Shown here: positions 33,668 through 47,252 of the stretch, piece by piece
How positions within the stretch are numbered: the stretch's first letter is position 1
Layout of the letters: every line of letters begins with the position of its first letter
Assembly: GCA_000711775.1 (NCBI GenBank)
Contig: ARYC01000670.1
Span: forward strand, 53,034-117,033
Source of the DNA: Oxytricha trifallax
Taxonomy: Eukaryota > Ciliophora > Spirotrichea > Sporadotrichida > Oxytrichidae
Length of the DNA stretch: 64,000 nt
Direction of reading: 5' to 3'
Notes under the pieces: generated by a model
Told to the model about the DNA's origin: nothing
Seen by the model: the letters and a program-made list of their open reading frames with translations, nothing else
Databases searched by the model: none
Made by a program: the position numbers and the translations under genes

Positions 33668-36600
33668 TATGTAAATTAGATATTAGAAAGTTAACTAATA
33701 CATTCTTTACTAAAGAACTATATAAAGAAAATTGCGTTAAGACTTGATCTCTTTAGTTTAATTAATGTATTTTCCCCAAATAATTTTGTATTTATTAATA
33801 GCAGAGAATTAAAATAAACTTTAAGTGTATATTTCCCTTCAGTGTAAAATTTATGAGCCACTCTGTAAATTCCATTAGATAGTGATTCTATAGTTCCAAA
33901 CTACTATTAATTATTGATTTCAACATTTGAGAATAAAGCCTACGATTGAACTCCCTTGATTGTCTCTGTAATGAGTTTTCCATTTATATCATAGCAATTG
34001 AAAACGAAGTTGAATAATTGTCCGATAGCCAAAGATACTCCTGAGCTTGAAAGGGGTTAAACTTTAATGCATTAAGGCTCATGAACTACGAAAAGAATAG
34101 GTCCATTCTATACCTCAATATTTTCAGCTCTTTACAAATTGAAGTAATACTCTGGTTTGAAAGAACCAGCTTTGAAGAATTGAACTGTTATTAAGTACCC
34201 TTTGAATCTATCATCGTATCTAGAAATGTATTTATAGTTAGTGCCTTCAATTAACTTTTGCCCATCAAAATTTAGCTGAATTTTGACAAATGATTGCCTT
34301 TCACTGACGAAATTTCCTTGAACATCATAAAAGTAGATGAGATAGTTAAATTCTTCATAAGCATTAAATTCAGCAATCAGGGTATCTCCACTTATTGGTT
34401 GTTGATACCAACCTACAGTGGTTTTTCTAAAATCAATTCCAGAGACTTAAGCTTCAAAAGTAATGTTTGATGAAACTCTCCCCATAAATGTAGCAATTAA
34501 GGTGTAATTTCCTGGGCTATTTAGTTAGTTACTGCTTTCAAGTACTGCATTCGAATAGTAAGTACAATATGAGGTAGGTTATTTGACAATATTTTTAACA
34601 AGTGTAATCTAAGGGATATCAATGGAAATCTTTCCAAGCACTCCTGTCGAGGGATCATACCTAAATATTTGGATAACTAAATCGGTGTTAACATTATAGT
34701 CTGATTCTAGCAAACATCTGGAGGTTTAATTATCAACTACTAAGATAGAAGCCCTAAACTCATTACCAATAATATATGTAGATCCTAGCATGTTTGGTAG
34801 AACTACTATCTTAATTTTTGTCAGATCAAAGGCTTGCTTTAGTTGAAAGTGTCTTTAAACTTTATCAGAACTCATGTTTTGAAGATTGGCATAATTTGGA
34901 AGTTAGCCAAGTTTAGGGTAAAGATAACTATCATCATTGTAGAATGCCATAGAAAGTGGTCTATCTGTGTTTTATATTTCGAAGTATATAACGTCTGGCT
35001 TTGTTAAAGGATATAGAGCCCCATTAAAGTCTCTATAGTATATTCTAAACTCATTACTTTACGGTCCTTCAAGGTTAACAGATATTGAATAAGTACTCTT
35101 ATTGAATAACTCACCGATGACCTACTCTTAAGTACTCTTTCTATAAATCCTAATGTTTTAAGCTGATTAAAAATCATTTGTAAAATTCATGTTATCATAC
35201 TTCAATGTCATGTTAAATTGTACTTTTGAAGCTGGTCTAAATTTAGTTTATCCTTATGTCAAGAATGTCGTGTTAACTATTGAGTTGAGATAGTTAGGAG
35301 GAGTAGGGGGGAAAACCCACATTTAAGCTAATTAAAAATACTTACTTATAAATTAAAGACCCCCCCCATTTACTTTTCTGTATTTCAAATTAATCAATTC
35401 TCTCGATTTAATTAAAATTTATCTAAAGTTATATATATATATTTTTATAAAAATCAAGTAAATTTTATTAATAAATTGAAATCATGTAATATTTTGTTAT
35501 TTTTATACGTATTTTAGTCTGTTTAACTTACCAAAAAATCAATATAAGGCTTAATTTTTTATTTTATGATAGAAACTTTAAACGAAATCTATAACATCTA
35601 ATACATATAAATAAATTGTAAGCTGAGTAAATAATAGGCTAGCTGTTATGTTTGTACTAAGTTTTCATTACAAAAGTAGTATTCAAAGCGCTTTCTTGAT
35701 ATAGAGTATTCGACAAGAAGTACAATCTATAAAATCCTGGATTAGAGTATGGTATAACTCTCATCGATACTGTGTTTAGGGGTACTTAAATTGTGTAGTT
35801 TGTGATATTCCTTGGGTTTGTGGTATTTTGAACAACTTGAGATGTTGTGTTTGTGATATTCATAGTAAAGTTTAAGACTTATTCTGTCAAGTAAGTTCTT
35901 TCATCTGTGTTTCTAATTCTAACTGTAAACACTGATTTCTTCCCCATTCTAAGTTAGATTTGCCCATTAACGAAATCATCGCTTACTATTGGTTAAGTCG
36001 ATAGAAGCTATTAGTTAGACGTCTAATTTCTGCTCATGAAGTCTTCTATCTCAAAATCACTTTAGATGATCAAATATATGAATCTCTGCTTGAGACTTTA
36101 ACTAATGCCAGGGGAGTATACCTCAATCCTGAATGAATTTAAGCTGTTGTAAAAGGCATTGTTTACTAATGGGAATTATGAGGGCAAGTAACTTTTGAAT
36201 ACATCTCTTTTCTCTTGTTCATTTACACTGATCAAGATAACATGGAATAAAAAGAAAATTTATTTTTAAAAGTTACAACATTGTAGATAATTTGAGTATC
36301 AATGTTCATGTTCCTTCCAAAGTTAGAGATACGAGACTGTAGAGCCAAATCAAAAACATTGTAAAACTCGTAGATTGATTGACTTTCAAATGGATTTCCA
36401 AATCTATCACAGATTCTAGCTATGAAGAAGATAGGCTAACTTTACTGAAGATTTACATACTCAGTACCATTTTAATAAAATTTAAAATGAATAAATTTGT
36501 GTTTGATATATCTTAAATTCTATTTCTATGAAGTGATTCATAAACACGAAACTGGTAATTCTTTTATTAAACTTAATGCTTATCTAAAATATTTAAGAAA

Positions 36601-38342
36601 AGTTAATTGAGACTAATATTTCTATTTATAATCATATTTTGCTTTAAAATAAAATGAATTTCTCTATAAAATAAATTATTATTCATTTATCTTCATTAAC
36701 TGCAACTTTGATTAATCATCAAAAATATTTCAGAGAATTTTTGATAATTATAAAACAAAAAATTAATTAAAAATATATTTATTCTTGATTGACCTTTTAA
36801 ATTTTATGCTTCTTTTATTTTAATTAGTAATGTACGTTCGATTTTAATTACATATAGACAATAATTAAAATTAAAAACCTGGAGTCTAATAAACATTTTT
36901 TTAACTAAATTCAGAATTAATAATAGTTCTTTATTTGCATAATATTATTTTTTAGATTAAATTTTATAATAAACTACTAGTGGATATTAATTTGTAGTTT
37001 TTAAATATTAATAAATATAGACTACAAAAGTATTTATTAAGTTATATTGTAAACTTACTCTCCATTACATATCTGGTTGAGAGCTGTTTCCAGCTTCTAG
37101 ATCATTAATTATATAAATCCATTCTTGAAGACCTAGACCATATTTATTCATGATGCTTTGATTATAGAAACTAACTTAAACTTAATTATTGTTAATTTAA
37201 AATATAGAGTATATTCAGAGTATTTTTTAGTAAAATTATTATCAAAATAATGAGATTATTATAAGTTAATTTTATTATTTTTATTTATTATTTGAGTTTA
37301 TACGTAATGAAAGCCACTCTAATTGACTTGAATATTTATAGTATACCAAGAATTAACCATACTATTATTGAATCTCATACCTGAAAAATTGACTCTTCTC
37401 TCAGTTTTCTACCCATCGAATAAAATAGACACACTTAAACTACTAAGAGCAGCTTAATTCGTAGTTATGTTGATCTTTTGATACATGCTATCCAAGAGTG
37501 ATACTTTAATTTGGATAAATTGTCCTGCTGTGATTGTTTATTGAGGCAGTATTTCGAAGTATGACTTGTCTATGTCTAGTATATTCTTGGTTGAGTAATT
37601 AGCAAAGGGATTGAAGATTGTTTTTGAAGAGAGACCATCGATTATCATGAACTGATTCAAGTTATCGTTCTAGTAATCATAATTAATTGAAAGCTCTCCC
37701 ATTCTAGTTACATAGTTCATTTTGTATGAGTAATCTGGGATTGTAAAGGGTGGCTGAGATTGAGTATTATTTCTATTTTAGATTAATCTGAGATTAAAAT
37801 TCTGGTCGTAGCTGAAATCTATCTCATTTCCCCATGCATCCTTTGCTGAAAAAGCAGTATTATTGTTCGCATAGACTATACTATTTAGAGTGTTTGGGAA
37901 AACAAAAGTGGTAAATTGTACTTAAGTTATCATTATACGCAAAATCTAATTTTAATTGTATTCTGAGCAAAATATTATTGCACGGATATTAAAATCTAAT
38001 ATTTGATTCGTGAGTCATGAAAGGGTGCTTTAAATTGACATAATGATATTAAGATTAAAATTTTAGTAATCGATTTATAATTTTAAATGAATAAACACAA
38101 CTCTCAATAATCAGTAGCCGCTCACAACCTACCTTCCAAATTGGTCAATATGATGAAATTAAAAAATCAATTATTTCTGATTTACCTATTATATAATACT
38201 TAATTTCATAATATGCATGCAAAGGGAGGAGGAGGTTCTCACCTTGATTATAGCTCAGGTTTAAGCGTTCTTTAAAGCAGTCAAATCTAATAAAATGGAA
38301 AATTTGAAAATCAGAAAAACTTTGGAGAAGAGGCATCATCAT
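32628..38342 (-). CDS. Giant filamin-repeat/Cys-rich protein, N-terminal half (inverted)
   Basis: Read from about 38,342 down to the pointer at 32,639-32,628. Filamin-like extracellular repeats dominate: DAWGNEIDFSYDQNFNL, FVFPPTPPNYLNSIVNTTF, PGNYTLIATFMGRVSSNITF, KGYLITVQFFKAGSFKPEYY. A Cys-rich part follows (CCRLSDFNFPDYLWCPNTN, YECPNDGKCKRNQLECPSP, YTQCADSSCIQGLDKF). No stop follows in a protein-like context; the reading continues through the 12 bp pointer into the plus-strand half. The start near MMMPLLQSFSDF at 38,342 is uncertain. Several AT-rich inserts interrupt it (about 33,540-33,820, 35,330-35,650, 36,480-37,060). Probable surface or secreted role, inferred from Asn-glycosylation motifs, Cys repeats and the downstream transmembrane helix. 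Confidence 0.8.
33619..33662. repeat. (AT)n microsatellite, about 22 units
   Basis: Uninterrupted alternating AT within the non-coding insert at about 33,540-33,820 of the giant gene. Could form a cruciform; likely variable in length. Confidence 0.95.
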
Positions 38343-38490
38343 AAATGAATCTTAATTCAGTGAGCTAACTCAATCTTTAAAAATTTATGTTACATATATT
38401 TTTTATCTATTAGCCTCAAACTAGTCAGTAAGAATTGGTCAGAAGTGAAAGGTCAGCTAAAGAAAGCAGATTGAGGACGATTTGGATTGT

Positions 38491-41400
38491 ATGGAGTAAA
38501 TACATGGAAAATAACAAAGAAATGATAGCAACGAACCTGTGAATAACAAAAGACAAAGGACCTAAGACTCCTCGAATCAAAACACCCAACAACTCTACAG
38601 TGTTTTTTTAATCTTACTCTATTTATTTAAACTAGATTCTGTTGAGGACTTTCTGCTTGACGAAGACGATGTGGCAGCTTTGCAAAGTGACATGCAGCTT
38701 GAAGACTCTTTAATTGATAAAGACTCCCAATCTTAATTTGCTTTGAACATTCAGAACTCTCAATCCCTCCTCATGAGACTATAAAACGAGAGATAACTAA
38801 ATGACTACTCAGAGTATGAAGAGAATGAGAAAAGTTTGAGAGGGAATAAGAAATGTCAACCTCTTGGGTTTATAAACTCTCAAAGTGATGCAAGTGGAAT
38901 GAGCTTCAGCGGTAGCGGCGGTGAGTCTTAGGTATTTATTAATCTTGAATGTGAAAGCTAGCCAGAGATATCATCAGGAATGATAAATCAAATTTTGAAA
39001 ATTTTAAGATAAATTATTTAAAATTATAAGCTGCGAATGAACATGTAAAAATAAATCATTTGTTAAATTAAAAATTACCTTGACTTTTACTGCATCAACA
39101 AACATTTCATTGATTTTTAAGTTTCTAAGTCTAATTAAAAATTTTAATTGCATTTTTTTATTTTAGTGTTTGAATTTCAATGTGTGGGTTTTAGATTCAT
39201 CACATACCCTTAGTCAGAGAGATACAAAAGAAACAAAAGATTTTGATTCAGATGTAACTTTTATTTTTAATTAATTTTTATTTTTTACTAAGGATTTAGG
39301 AGTATCCTAGGCACAAAAAGTGGGGAAGAATTGTAAGCCTAAACAAAACTAAGCGATCAAATCTTCTTAAAATTAGACTGAAACCAAAACTCAAAAATCA
39401 AAATCAAAGATTAAGAAGGATGATGCCAATTAAAATTAAATTTATAATTTTTTTTTCTAATATTTAAAAGTAACATATAAAATAAAAAATGATAACTTAT
39501 AATACTAGTCTAAAATAACTGTGACTTGTTTCTATTTTCATAAAATGAAAATGTTTATACTAAAGATAGAATTAAATATATTCATTAAGACCAAACATAT
39601 TATATGAATAAGTCAAAAAGAAAAGATATAAAATAAAATGTTTTTGACTATTCTAATAAAACTTTAGGCATAATATCTAAACAAAGCTTGCTAATTTTTT
39701 ATACTTAATATATCACCCCTCTTAAAGAAGAACTAAGCTCAGGACGAGTCAATGTCAGACGCCAGTTTCTCTCAAACTCAATTAATATAGCAACAACCCA
39801 TCAACTCTCGTGCTTCAAAAATAAAATAAAAAGACCTTAATGATTTAGAGGAAGAGAAGGTTTCTTAAAGTCAACTCATAAATAACGATATAAACAGCAA
39901 ATAAATTCAAGCACATAAGAATTTGAATGACTTTAAGAAAAGTAATTCTTCTTGCATCGACTCATAATTACCCAGATAAAATTTGTTGAAAATGAGTTCA
40001 GATAGTCAAGAATTTAAGCAAGAAATTCTTAGAATGAGGAGTAAGTTCGAAAGTGTCATAATGACTGAAAATCAGGATGAAGATTTGTGGAATTGCGATA
40101 TATGTTTATCTAAAGAAGATGAAGAGGATGACCCACTCTATCATTGTTAAAAATTTAAAAGTTATAATATAGAGTGTTTAAAATAAATTCAATCAGTGTG
40201 ATCTATGCATGGTGGTAGTTCATCCGGCTTGCTATAGAAGAGACCTCTACGATGAGGTTATGCAGAATTCTGATTGTGAAGATGAGCCATGGTTTTGTGC
40301 AAGATGCAAACATTTGATTAATGAGTAACCGCCAGCAAATAAGATTCTATAAATTTTCTATGTTAATTATCATGTTAATCTTTTGAATTTAACCTATTCT
40401 ATTATATAAAAATAGAACTTAAAATAAGTTGCCTAACTGTTTCTTATGTACTGACTTATTAGGCTCTATGATAGATCTAGACTCAAAAGAGTGGGTGCAC
40501 CAAAGCTGTGTGAACTGGCATGATGATATCTGGTTTAATGAAAAAGACACTAAGTAAGTTTAACTCTTATAATCATAACGTAATAAAATGTTTATCTATA
40601 ATTTCTTTTTCAAAAATATCATAAAACTCAATTACATCTATTCTTAATGTCATTATTTTGTTTGTAGGTATCGTAAATTCGAGGGAAAACTTGATTATGA
40701 GAGATTTAGTTTGACATGCTATATTTGCAATATTAAACAAGGTGCATGTATTCAATGTGATCTCAAAAGCTGCCAGAAAGCTTTTCATTTAAAGAATTTA
40801 TAACAACATTTAAGAAAATACTATTAAAATATTTCTGTTATTTACCAAGAAATATAAGTTCATGTGAGATGTGCAATTAAGGAGAGATTGATAGTAAGCA
40901 CTGAAGAAATGGAAGATTTGAGACTTGGAAGTTGGGACGTCAAGATATTCTGCGGGAAACATACTAACATAGGAAAAAAGAAAGTTTAGAAGATACAGCT
41001 TTAAAAGTTTTACACAAAAAAAAATATCTTAAATAAATCATCAATATACCCAATTAGTTGATTGAATTTAATCGCATTTATTCAATTTTAAAGTTCTTGT
41101 CAACAAACTGCAATAAAGATGTAGCAAAATTAATCTCCTTAGATGATTAAGAAAGTGAGCAAGACAGAGTTACTAGAAGACAAGCTATGATAATGGCTAA
41201 TCAGTAGCAGCAGCAGCAGAGGAAGCGGAAATCTGTGATAAATGAAATCGATATAGATAAAATCATGGAAGATGACTTTGAAAAGGTTCAATCTCCTCCT
41301 AAAAATCTGTTGTTAAATCCTACGCCTAACATTCCTAAGTATTTGGATAGCAAGATTAATATTATTGGGATCGATAGAAATGTCAGTGGACTAGCTTCAA

Positions 41401-42708
41401 TTTCATGTTTCATTATATTAAAATGTTATAGAGTTAGTATTTATTATCATGTGAAGTGCAGCAATAAATTCCGAAGTAAGAAGATAAACAACAGTAGTAG
41501 AGATCTGCCAGCAACAAAGCCAGAAGATCAAATAATGGTTTTGTTCCAGACTTTTCAAAGTGTGAAGTCATAAGACCAGGTGGACTAGCTTAAGAGTCCA
41601 CTTCTGATATTCAAAAGAAACCACTTGCTCAAAACCCTCTTATTAAACCAAAATAAAATCCATCATCTGGTAATAATTAGATAACGAATAGTACAGCTTA
41701 AGCTTCACTTCAAGCTAAACCTTTGATTACTCAGAACGACTTCCTTCCAAAACAACAGATTCAAGTTATAAATCCTAATGAGCAGTAGTAGTAACAAACT
41801 TCAGGGGGTGCGAGTAGACTATCGTCAACTGGTTTCCTAAGTACCAAACCAAGACCTTTGCCAAATCCTTCTTCAAATATTCAATCTTTCCTTGGTGCAG
41901 ATCCCAGACTCTAAGTTTATTTCTTAATTATTATTAACTAACTAATAAAGTCTCATCAAATTAGCAGGCTGATAATGTTGTAAGCAAACCATCAGGCTTT
42001 TTAGATGTTTAAAAATCTGCAAAAAATCAAGTTAAATCAGCTGAGTTAAACTTAGAGAGCATCAATACTGAGAATCAGTTTATAAATATAATTAGTTAAT
42101 ACATAAAAAAAATTTACTATTTAGATGCCCTAATTTGAAATCAAAGTTTAAAAATATAAGAGTAAACTTATCAATTGGTTTATGAGAAATGATTACATAT
42201 TAATGCTTAATTTATTTATTTGATAATAATTTCAAACTCTTTTTTTATAATTTGCATTATTTCTGTATTTAACGAAACCCCCATCATTATTATATTAGGT
42301 GTTCTAATTTTCTTTTATTTAATTACCTATTTAAATATACCAAAGCAGTTATTTTGATTATATTGAAAGGGCCTTTCTAATTAATTAAAAAAAAAATCCT
42401 CATAAGTTCAAGATAAACAAGAAGCTATAAGATATCCTTAGAATACCTGAATAGAGAGTTACTTACAAAGATTTTACACTTGCCTTGTTCAGATTCCATA
42501 AACAAGTTGGAAATTAAAAATTTTCTTTAATTTATCACTTTATACTTATCTTTTATGAATTTTTATTAATTTGTTATTAAACTTCTATGACAAGCCCACA
42601 TCGACTTTTGATCTATCAAAGTACCCGTAATTTAGAGTATTCTGGCCCAATCACTCAAGAATTGGCTAGGATGACATTAAGAGATATCTCCTTGGATTGC
42701 AAATATGA
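38491..42708 (+). CDS. PHD and extended-PHD zinc-finger chromatin protein
   Basis: Probable ATG 38491, TGA 42706-42708. The N-terminal part is acidic and has an NLS-like NNKRQRT. A PHD finger reads WNCDICLSKEDEEDDPLYHC, then CDLCMVVVHPACY and WFCARCKH. An extended PHD follows: CFLCTDLLGSMIDLDSKEWV, CVNWHDD, CYICNIKQGACIQCD, KAFHVRCAIKERL and FCGKH. The PHD-linker-ePHD order is that of BRPF/JADE/AF10-type histone-binding proteins. A Q/S/P-rich region and a C-terminal block (INKKLQDILRIPEQRVTYKD, STFDLSKYPQFRVFWP) follow; I do not recognise that block. IESs: 38605-38639, 40148-40196, 40789-40858, 41409-41446. Intron 40554-40667. Probably a histone acetyltransferase-complex reader (inference). 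Confidence 0.85.
38605..38639. other. IES, 35 bp, pointer TGTT
   Basis: TGTT at 38601-38604 and 38640-38643. Excision gives TQQLYSVEDFLLDEDD. Confidence 0.82.
40148..40196. other. IES, 49 bp, pointer TGT
   Basis: TGT at 40145-40147 and 40197-40199. Excision gives DPLYHCDLCMVVVHPACY, restoring the PHD zinc ligands. Confidence 0.88.
40789..40858. other. IES, 70 bp, pointer TTCAT
   Basis: TTCAT at 40784-40788 and 40859-40863. Excision gives CQKAFHVRCAIKERL, restoring the ePHD His/Cys ligands. Confidence 0.9.
41409..41446. other. IES, 38 bp, pointer TCATGT
   Basis: TCATGT at 41403-41408 and 41447-41452. Excision gives GLASISCEVQQQIPKQEDK and shifts the downstream frame to the correct one. Confidence 0.9.
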
Positions 42709-42971
42709 GATCACTCTCTTATGTAGACCAGTATTAAGAAAGTAGACAAAGAATATGTTTAACTTTAAAAATGAAGCATTTTGATTATATTTTGATTTCT
42801 TATGTTACTGTACTAATTTTGTTTTTATTTCTTTAATAGACAAGTTTATTCTTAAATTGCACTTTTAATCACTCATAGCAAAATATGTGTAATAAAATAT
42901 AATATCTTGATTAAATAATTATAAAAATTGTCAAATGTAATAAGGAAAAATATTAGAAAAACTGTATTTAT

Positions 42972-45900
42972 TCAATTCTAAATTTAGTCGATTATATGCT
43001 TTTTTATCTTCTTTATCAAACTTAGGTCGCTAATTTTACGTTTTTAGCATATTTCGTCTACAACTATTTATATGTCATCTCTTTCATAAATATCTATATT
43101 TTCGTAATCATCTTATCCAAAAGCCAAATTCAAATGTAAAATCAGTTTATTTTGATTTTTCTGCATTTCTAAAGTAGGCTTGCTAGTGTTTTAACTTTGC
43201 AACTATAACTTTTTACTTTGAACTATTAGATCCTATTTAATTTCAACTTTCTGTTATTATTCTTAACTCTATATTGAAGTGGATTAATTTTATTTTAATT
43301 TGATGTCACTGCTCTTCCCCTCTATTATTTAAGAATTTCCATTTACTAAATTTATGGAATTTTTCATGCTACTTTTGTTTTCCTGCAACGCCATTTTTTC
43401 CTACTGGAATATCTAATGAAGTTTCTGACTAAGTGTAAAAGCTTAATTTACATTCAGTACTTCATTTAGGATGTTCTGTTGATTTTGAATTGCTGAAACT
43501 GTTATAGTTTAACCAGTAGTTGAATTAGTGTTTTAAGTGTTTATGGAAGTACTGCTGTTCTTATATTGATGATTTGTGGAGCGAAATGCTTGTGAATCCT
43601 TTGGCTATATCTCTTTTGAATGAGTAGCGTTTATCAAAACAATCAAATGTGAAATTAAAATAAGAGGAAGGCTTATAAATATGTATATCCACATATAGAA
43701 TGATACTCGCATAAAATAACAAAGCTAATTTTTCATGATTTATTTATCAAGCTACCATCATTAATTTGTGAATTATGTATTCCAACCTAATACTATTACT
43801 TGAATTAATTGATTAACTAAGAATTCTTGCTGATTTGAGGCTCGAATGTACAATTGTCTAATTCCTGATAAAATTTTATGTTTTATTTTATTACTCTTCT
43901 CTATTAAGCTAGTTGAGATTGGTAGAGAAGTCTCTCTTAGACTGGCATTAAGAGAAGAGACTCGTCTTAAATCAAATTCTTAGCGTTTTAGTTTATTTTT
44001 GGCTTTTAATTATATCAAAATAAATAACTTGACATTAAAAAAATAAATGAATATCATTATTAAAAAGACTGGCTGAAAGTCATTTAAAGAGTTCTACTTT
44101 TTAAAGTATTGAATATCTTATCTATTTTCTTTATCTTGGCTTTGCTTTTATGTTAAGAATTTTGATTTCATCGATTATATGCTCATCTTCCTTAGTTTCT
44201 TAAAATAATAAATTTCCTCATAAATAATTCGATTTAACAATTAAATTACTTAAAAAAAATTTATTAATTTATTCTTAAGAAGTTCAATTTGATCCTTACT
44301 GAAATCTACAACCTCCTTAAATTCACTCAAATTCTGAATATAAAGCATGATATTTCTAAGAACTTTTTTGCAAAGACGCTTTGATTTATTGCTTAAATCG
44401 TAGAGAGTTTCTAAAGATTTTGTGGCTATCTGATCTTTTGCATTTATCAACTCTAATTTTTGAAGGATTTCAAGAACTTACAAGAAATCCAAACCCAAAG
44501 GGTGGGTTAAGTTTTCAAGGTCTATAATTAGAAATAATAGATCATTAAAATAATTTAATAATTTTAAATCGATATTTAAAATCTTGACTTAGATCAGGCT
44601 CTTTAATATCAACAATCTCTTTGTGAACTTTCTCAAAATTTGCCAATGCCTTCTCTCTTAAAATTTATTTGGATTGATTGTTTGTAAAACTTTAAGGATT
44701 CTTATCACATTTTTTATTCTATTAAGCTTTATTTTTCTTTTGTCTAATAACAGCATCTTGATAATTAAAATACATAATAATTTTATGATTATTTAGAGTT
44801 TTTTTAATTTATATTGATAAAGTATATTTTCTATTGAATTAGCTCTCTGTAAATTTTATGCTTATCTAGTTATTTTTGGCTTAAAAGTACATTATTACTA
44901 TAAAATCTTTTCCTTAGCCTGTTTTTGATTTTCCATTTAAAAACCTTCCTGTTTTTATTATAAAAGCACATATTCATTGTAATTATCTGGTATCATAAAG
45001 ATTTATCCATCATCAACTTATACTTAGTTGTTTTATTCTGCTTTTATTGAATGGCTCTAATGTTGAGTGTTATTAAAACCTTGAGTTTAATTTCTACTCA
45101 TTGAAGAAGAAAGGTATTTTGATTTTACGTTTTTATTGTTAGTTTACAATTGAAGCTTAAATTTTTCTTTTTCTTATGATTGCTTTCTATCAAGAGTTTC
45201 TTTTGCTCTGTCTTAGACTCTAGTTTTTAATGAAGGAAATAGTAAATTAAAGAACCAAATTAATAAATTGAAAGTTTTATACTCAACCATCTACTCATAG
45301 AAGTTTTATGCGCTTCTAATATTTTCTATTGGCAGTTTATGCATTTATCCTTATAGCTATTATAGATCCCTCTCATTTTGCAATTCTTTTTCCACAATCA
45401 TTTTCTAATATAATTAAGAACTTAAGAGATGCCAGAATGAATTTAATTATAAATTTCAAAGTACTTACCTCTTTCTTTTATCGATAATCCTCTCCTTTTT
45501 CCAATAGTCTATAATGAACCCCCATTTACCTAGATCTTTAACTACATTAACTTCTGGCATTCATTTATCTATTACTCGTTTACTATTAACTCTATAAACT
45601 TTAAAAGCTTTGACCGTTAAGCAACCTCCCACGTTTTTGAGAATTGATTGATTGAGTCATGTTACTAGTCATGTTTTTGAAGGATTTGTTATAACTTGTC
45701 AAAGTTTTGGTGTCTTGAAAATTATTACGACTTGTCTAACTCATGTTTCTAGAGCAATTTTGAAAGGATTGGAGATTCATAGCTGTTTAATTTGTGTTTG
45801 TTTAATTTAAATACTTTGAGAAATTGGAAACTGAAGGGTTGTTATTAATAGTTGAGGTTCTGTTTGACAGAGATTGGTTTCTTTGAGAATTGTATCCTTA

Positions 45901-47026
45901 TAAATTTTGATTTGATTTCAATAACTTCTAATTGCTGAAGCTAAGACTCATGAGTTAATTTAGTTTCTAAAATTACTAATACTAAGGCTTGAGAATTTCC
46001 TAAATACGTTTTAAATCTTTACTTGGCTTTTTAGATTTTTAATTAAACATTCTCTCTTCTCTATATTATTCCTTGCCTTAATTTGAGGTTTAAGGGGAAT
46101 TGGTAATTGAGCTAGTCTGTGAATTTATAAAGTTTATAGGGGAGGGATTTTACTGTCGAGAGCAAGATAATTACTGACGATTTGGACTAAGAGATTTCAT
46201 CATTTAATTTGGCGAAGTCTAATTTTTCGGATTAAAAAAGATCTAGTTAAGAACTTAATTTTGATTAGTTTGATCTGTTCTAATTGGAGACTTCATTGAT
46301 CCCTCTGTGATTAAGACTTAACTTGGAATGGTTTACAAATTCTACATTTAACCCATAGTTTTCTTGTCTTTTGCTCTAGGGATAGATCTATTGTCCTGTT
46401 AAGAAGAAGGTATTGTTTATGCAGCGCCTTACGATGATGAAACTCTCTAGCTATGTATTTTGCTATTGATCTTCTCCAAATTTATCAAAGAACTTTAAAA
46501 TCCATCTGCTTTATAAATCATTTTAACAAATCATATACCCAATTACAATATTAAAATGATTAAAATTCTACTTTGAATTCATTCGCTGTCGAAATGTCTT
46601 AACTTTCACTTTGTTACCTAATTTATAATTTAGATTAAAAAGATTTTACATACGATTATTCAACAAGTATGAGATTCTAACATTTCTTATTATCATTTTG
46701 TGCATATTATTGCCTCTAGTCAGTATCCAAATTTAATCGTAAATCTATTGTGCTACTCTAATTTGTCTCAAATCTGAAACCATTTGATTTTCCTTCTTAA
46801 ATTGAGTCCCTTTAAATACTTATACATATTGTCAAGAAAATCTTAAATTTATAATTCAATGTTTTATCCTAATCTTTATATAATTAAATACTGAAGTATA
46901 GAGTAAAATAAATATAAGACAACTCATTATTTTACTTTCAAAAGTATCTGTGGCTTGACTTAAAGATGAAGATGATGCGTAATGAGAAGTTTGGGTCTTC
47001 ATCAAATAGTTAAATAAAGCTGCCAT
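42972..47026 (-). CDS. Basal-body/axoneme-type protein with CTFKP repeats
   Basis: Minus strand, likely ATG 47026-47024, TGA 42974-42972. The central part is Q/N/S-rich (MNLQSFQNCSRNMSQTSRN). Then come charged segments with the motif MGVHYRLLEKGEDYRQKKE followed by CTFKPKITRQA, and later VQERLLYQSQLAQQRR with ELDNCTFEPQISKNSQ. The C-terminus has NKLILHLNLAFGQDDYENID followed by IDIYERDDIQIVVDEI. In ciliates and trypanosomes this ER.Y..G.....K + CTF.P.I arrangement and C-terminal L.VN...G motif characterise coiled-coil flagellar or basal-body proteins. Function beyond that is unknown. Introns occur (for example just after QKKE near 45,470). Other segment edges were not resolved. Confidence 0.65.
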
Positions 47027-47252
47027 GAATTACTTGAGTAAATTATATTAAATTTAAATTATGAAAATCAAACCGTTAATTTAAATGAAGCAATTTAACT
47101 TTGATTTTATAATAGGCCATCAAATCATCATAAAAATATAATCCACTAGTTAATAACTGAGAATAAATAAATTGAAAATCTAACATTAATTAATTAAAAG
47201 ATTTATCTCAATCTTATTATGAATTTCGTTGCTATTTTTTTCAATGTATAAC

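Noticed and set aside
42592..42780. Alternative plus-strand frame starting MTSPHRLLIYQS
   Set aside because: Overlaps the end of the PHD gene; the frame with SKYPQFRVFWPNHSRIG continues the upstream protein and ends in TGA.
45558..45563. Apparent in-frame TGA immediately before an ATG (possible gene boundary) on the minus strand
   Set aside because: A neighbouring frame runs through without any stop and gives the expected MGVHYRLLEKGEDYRQKKE motif, so the TGA is out of frame.
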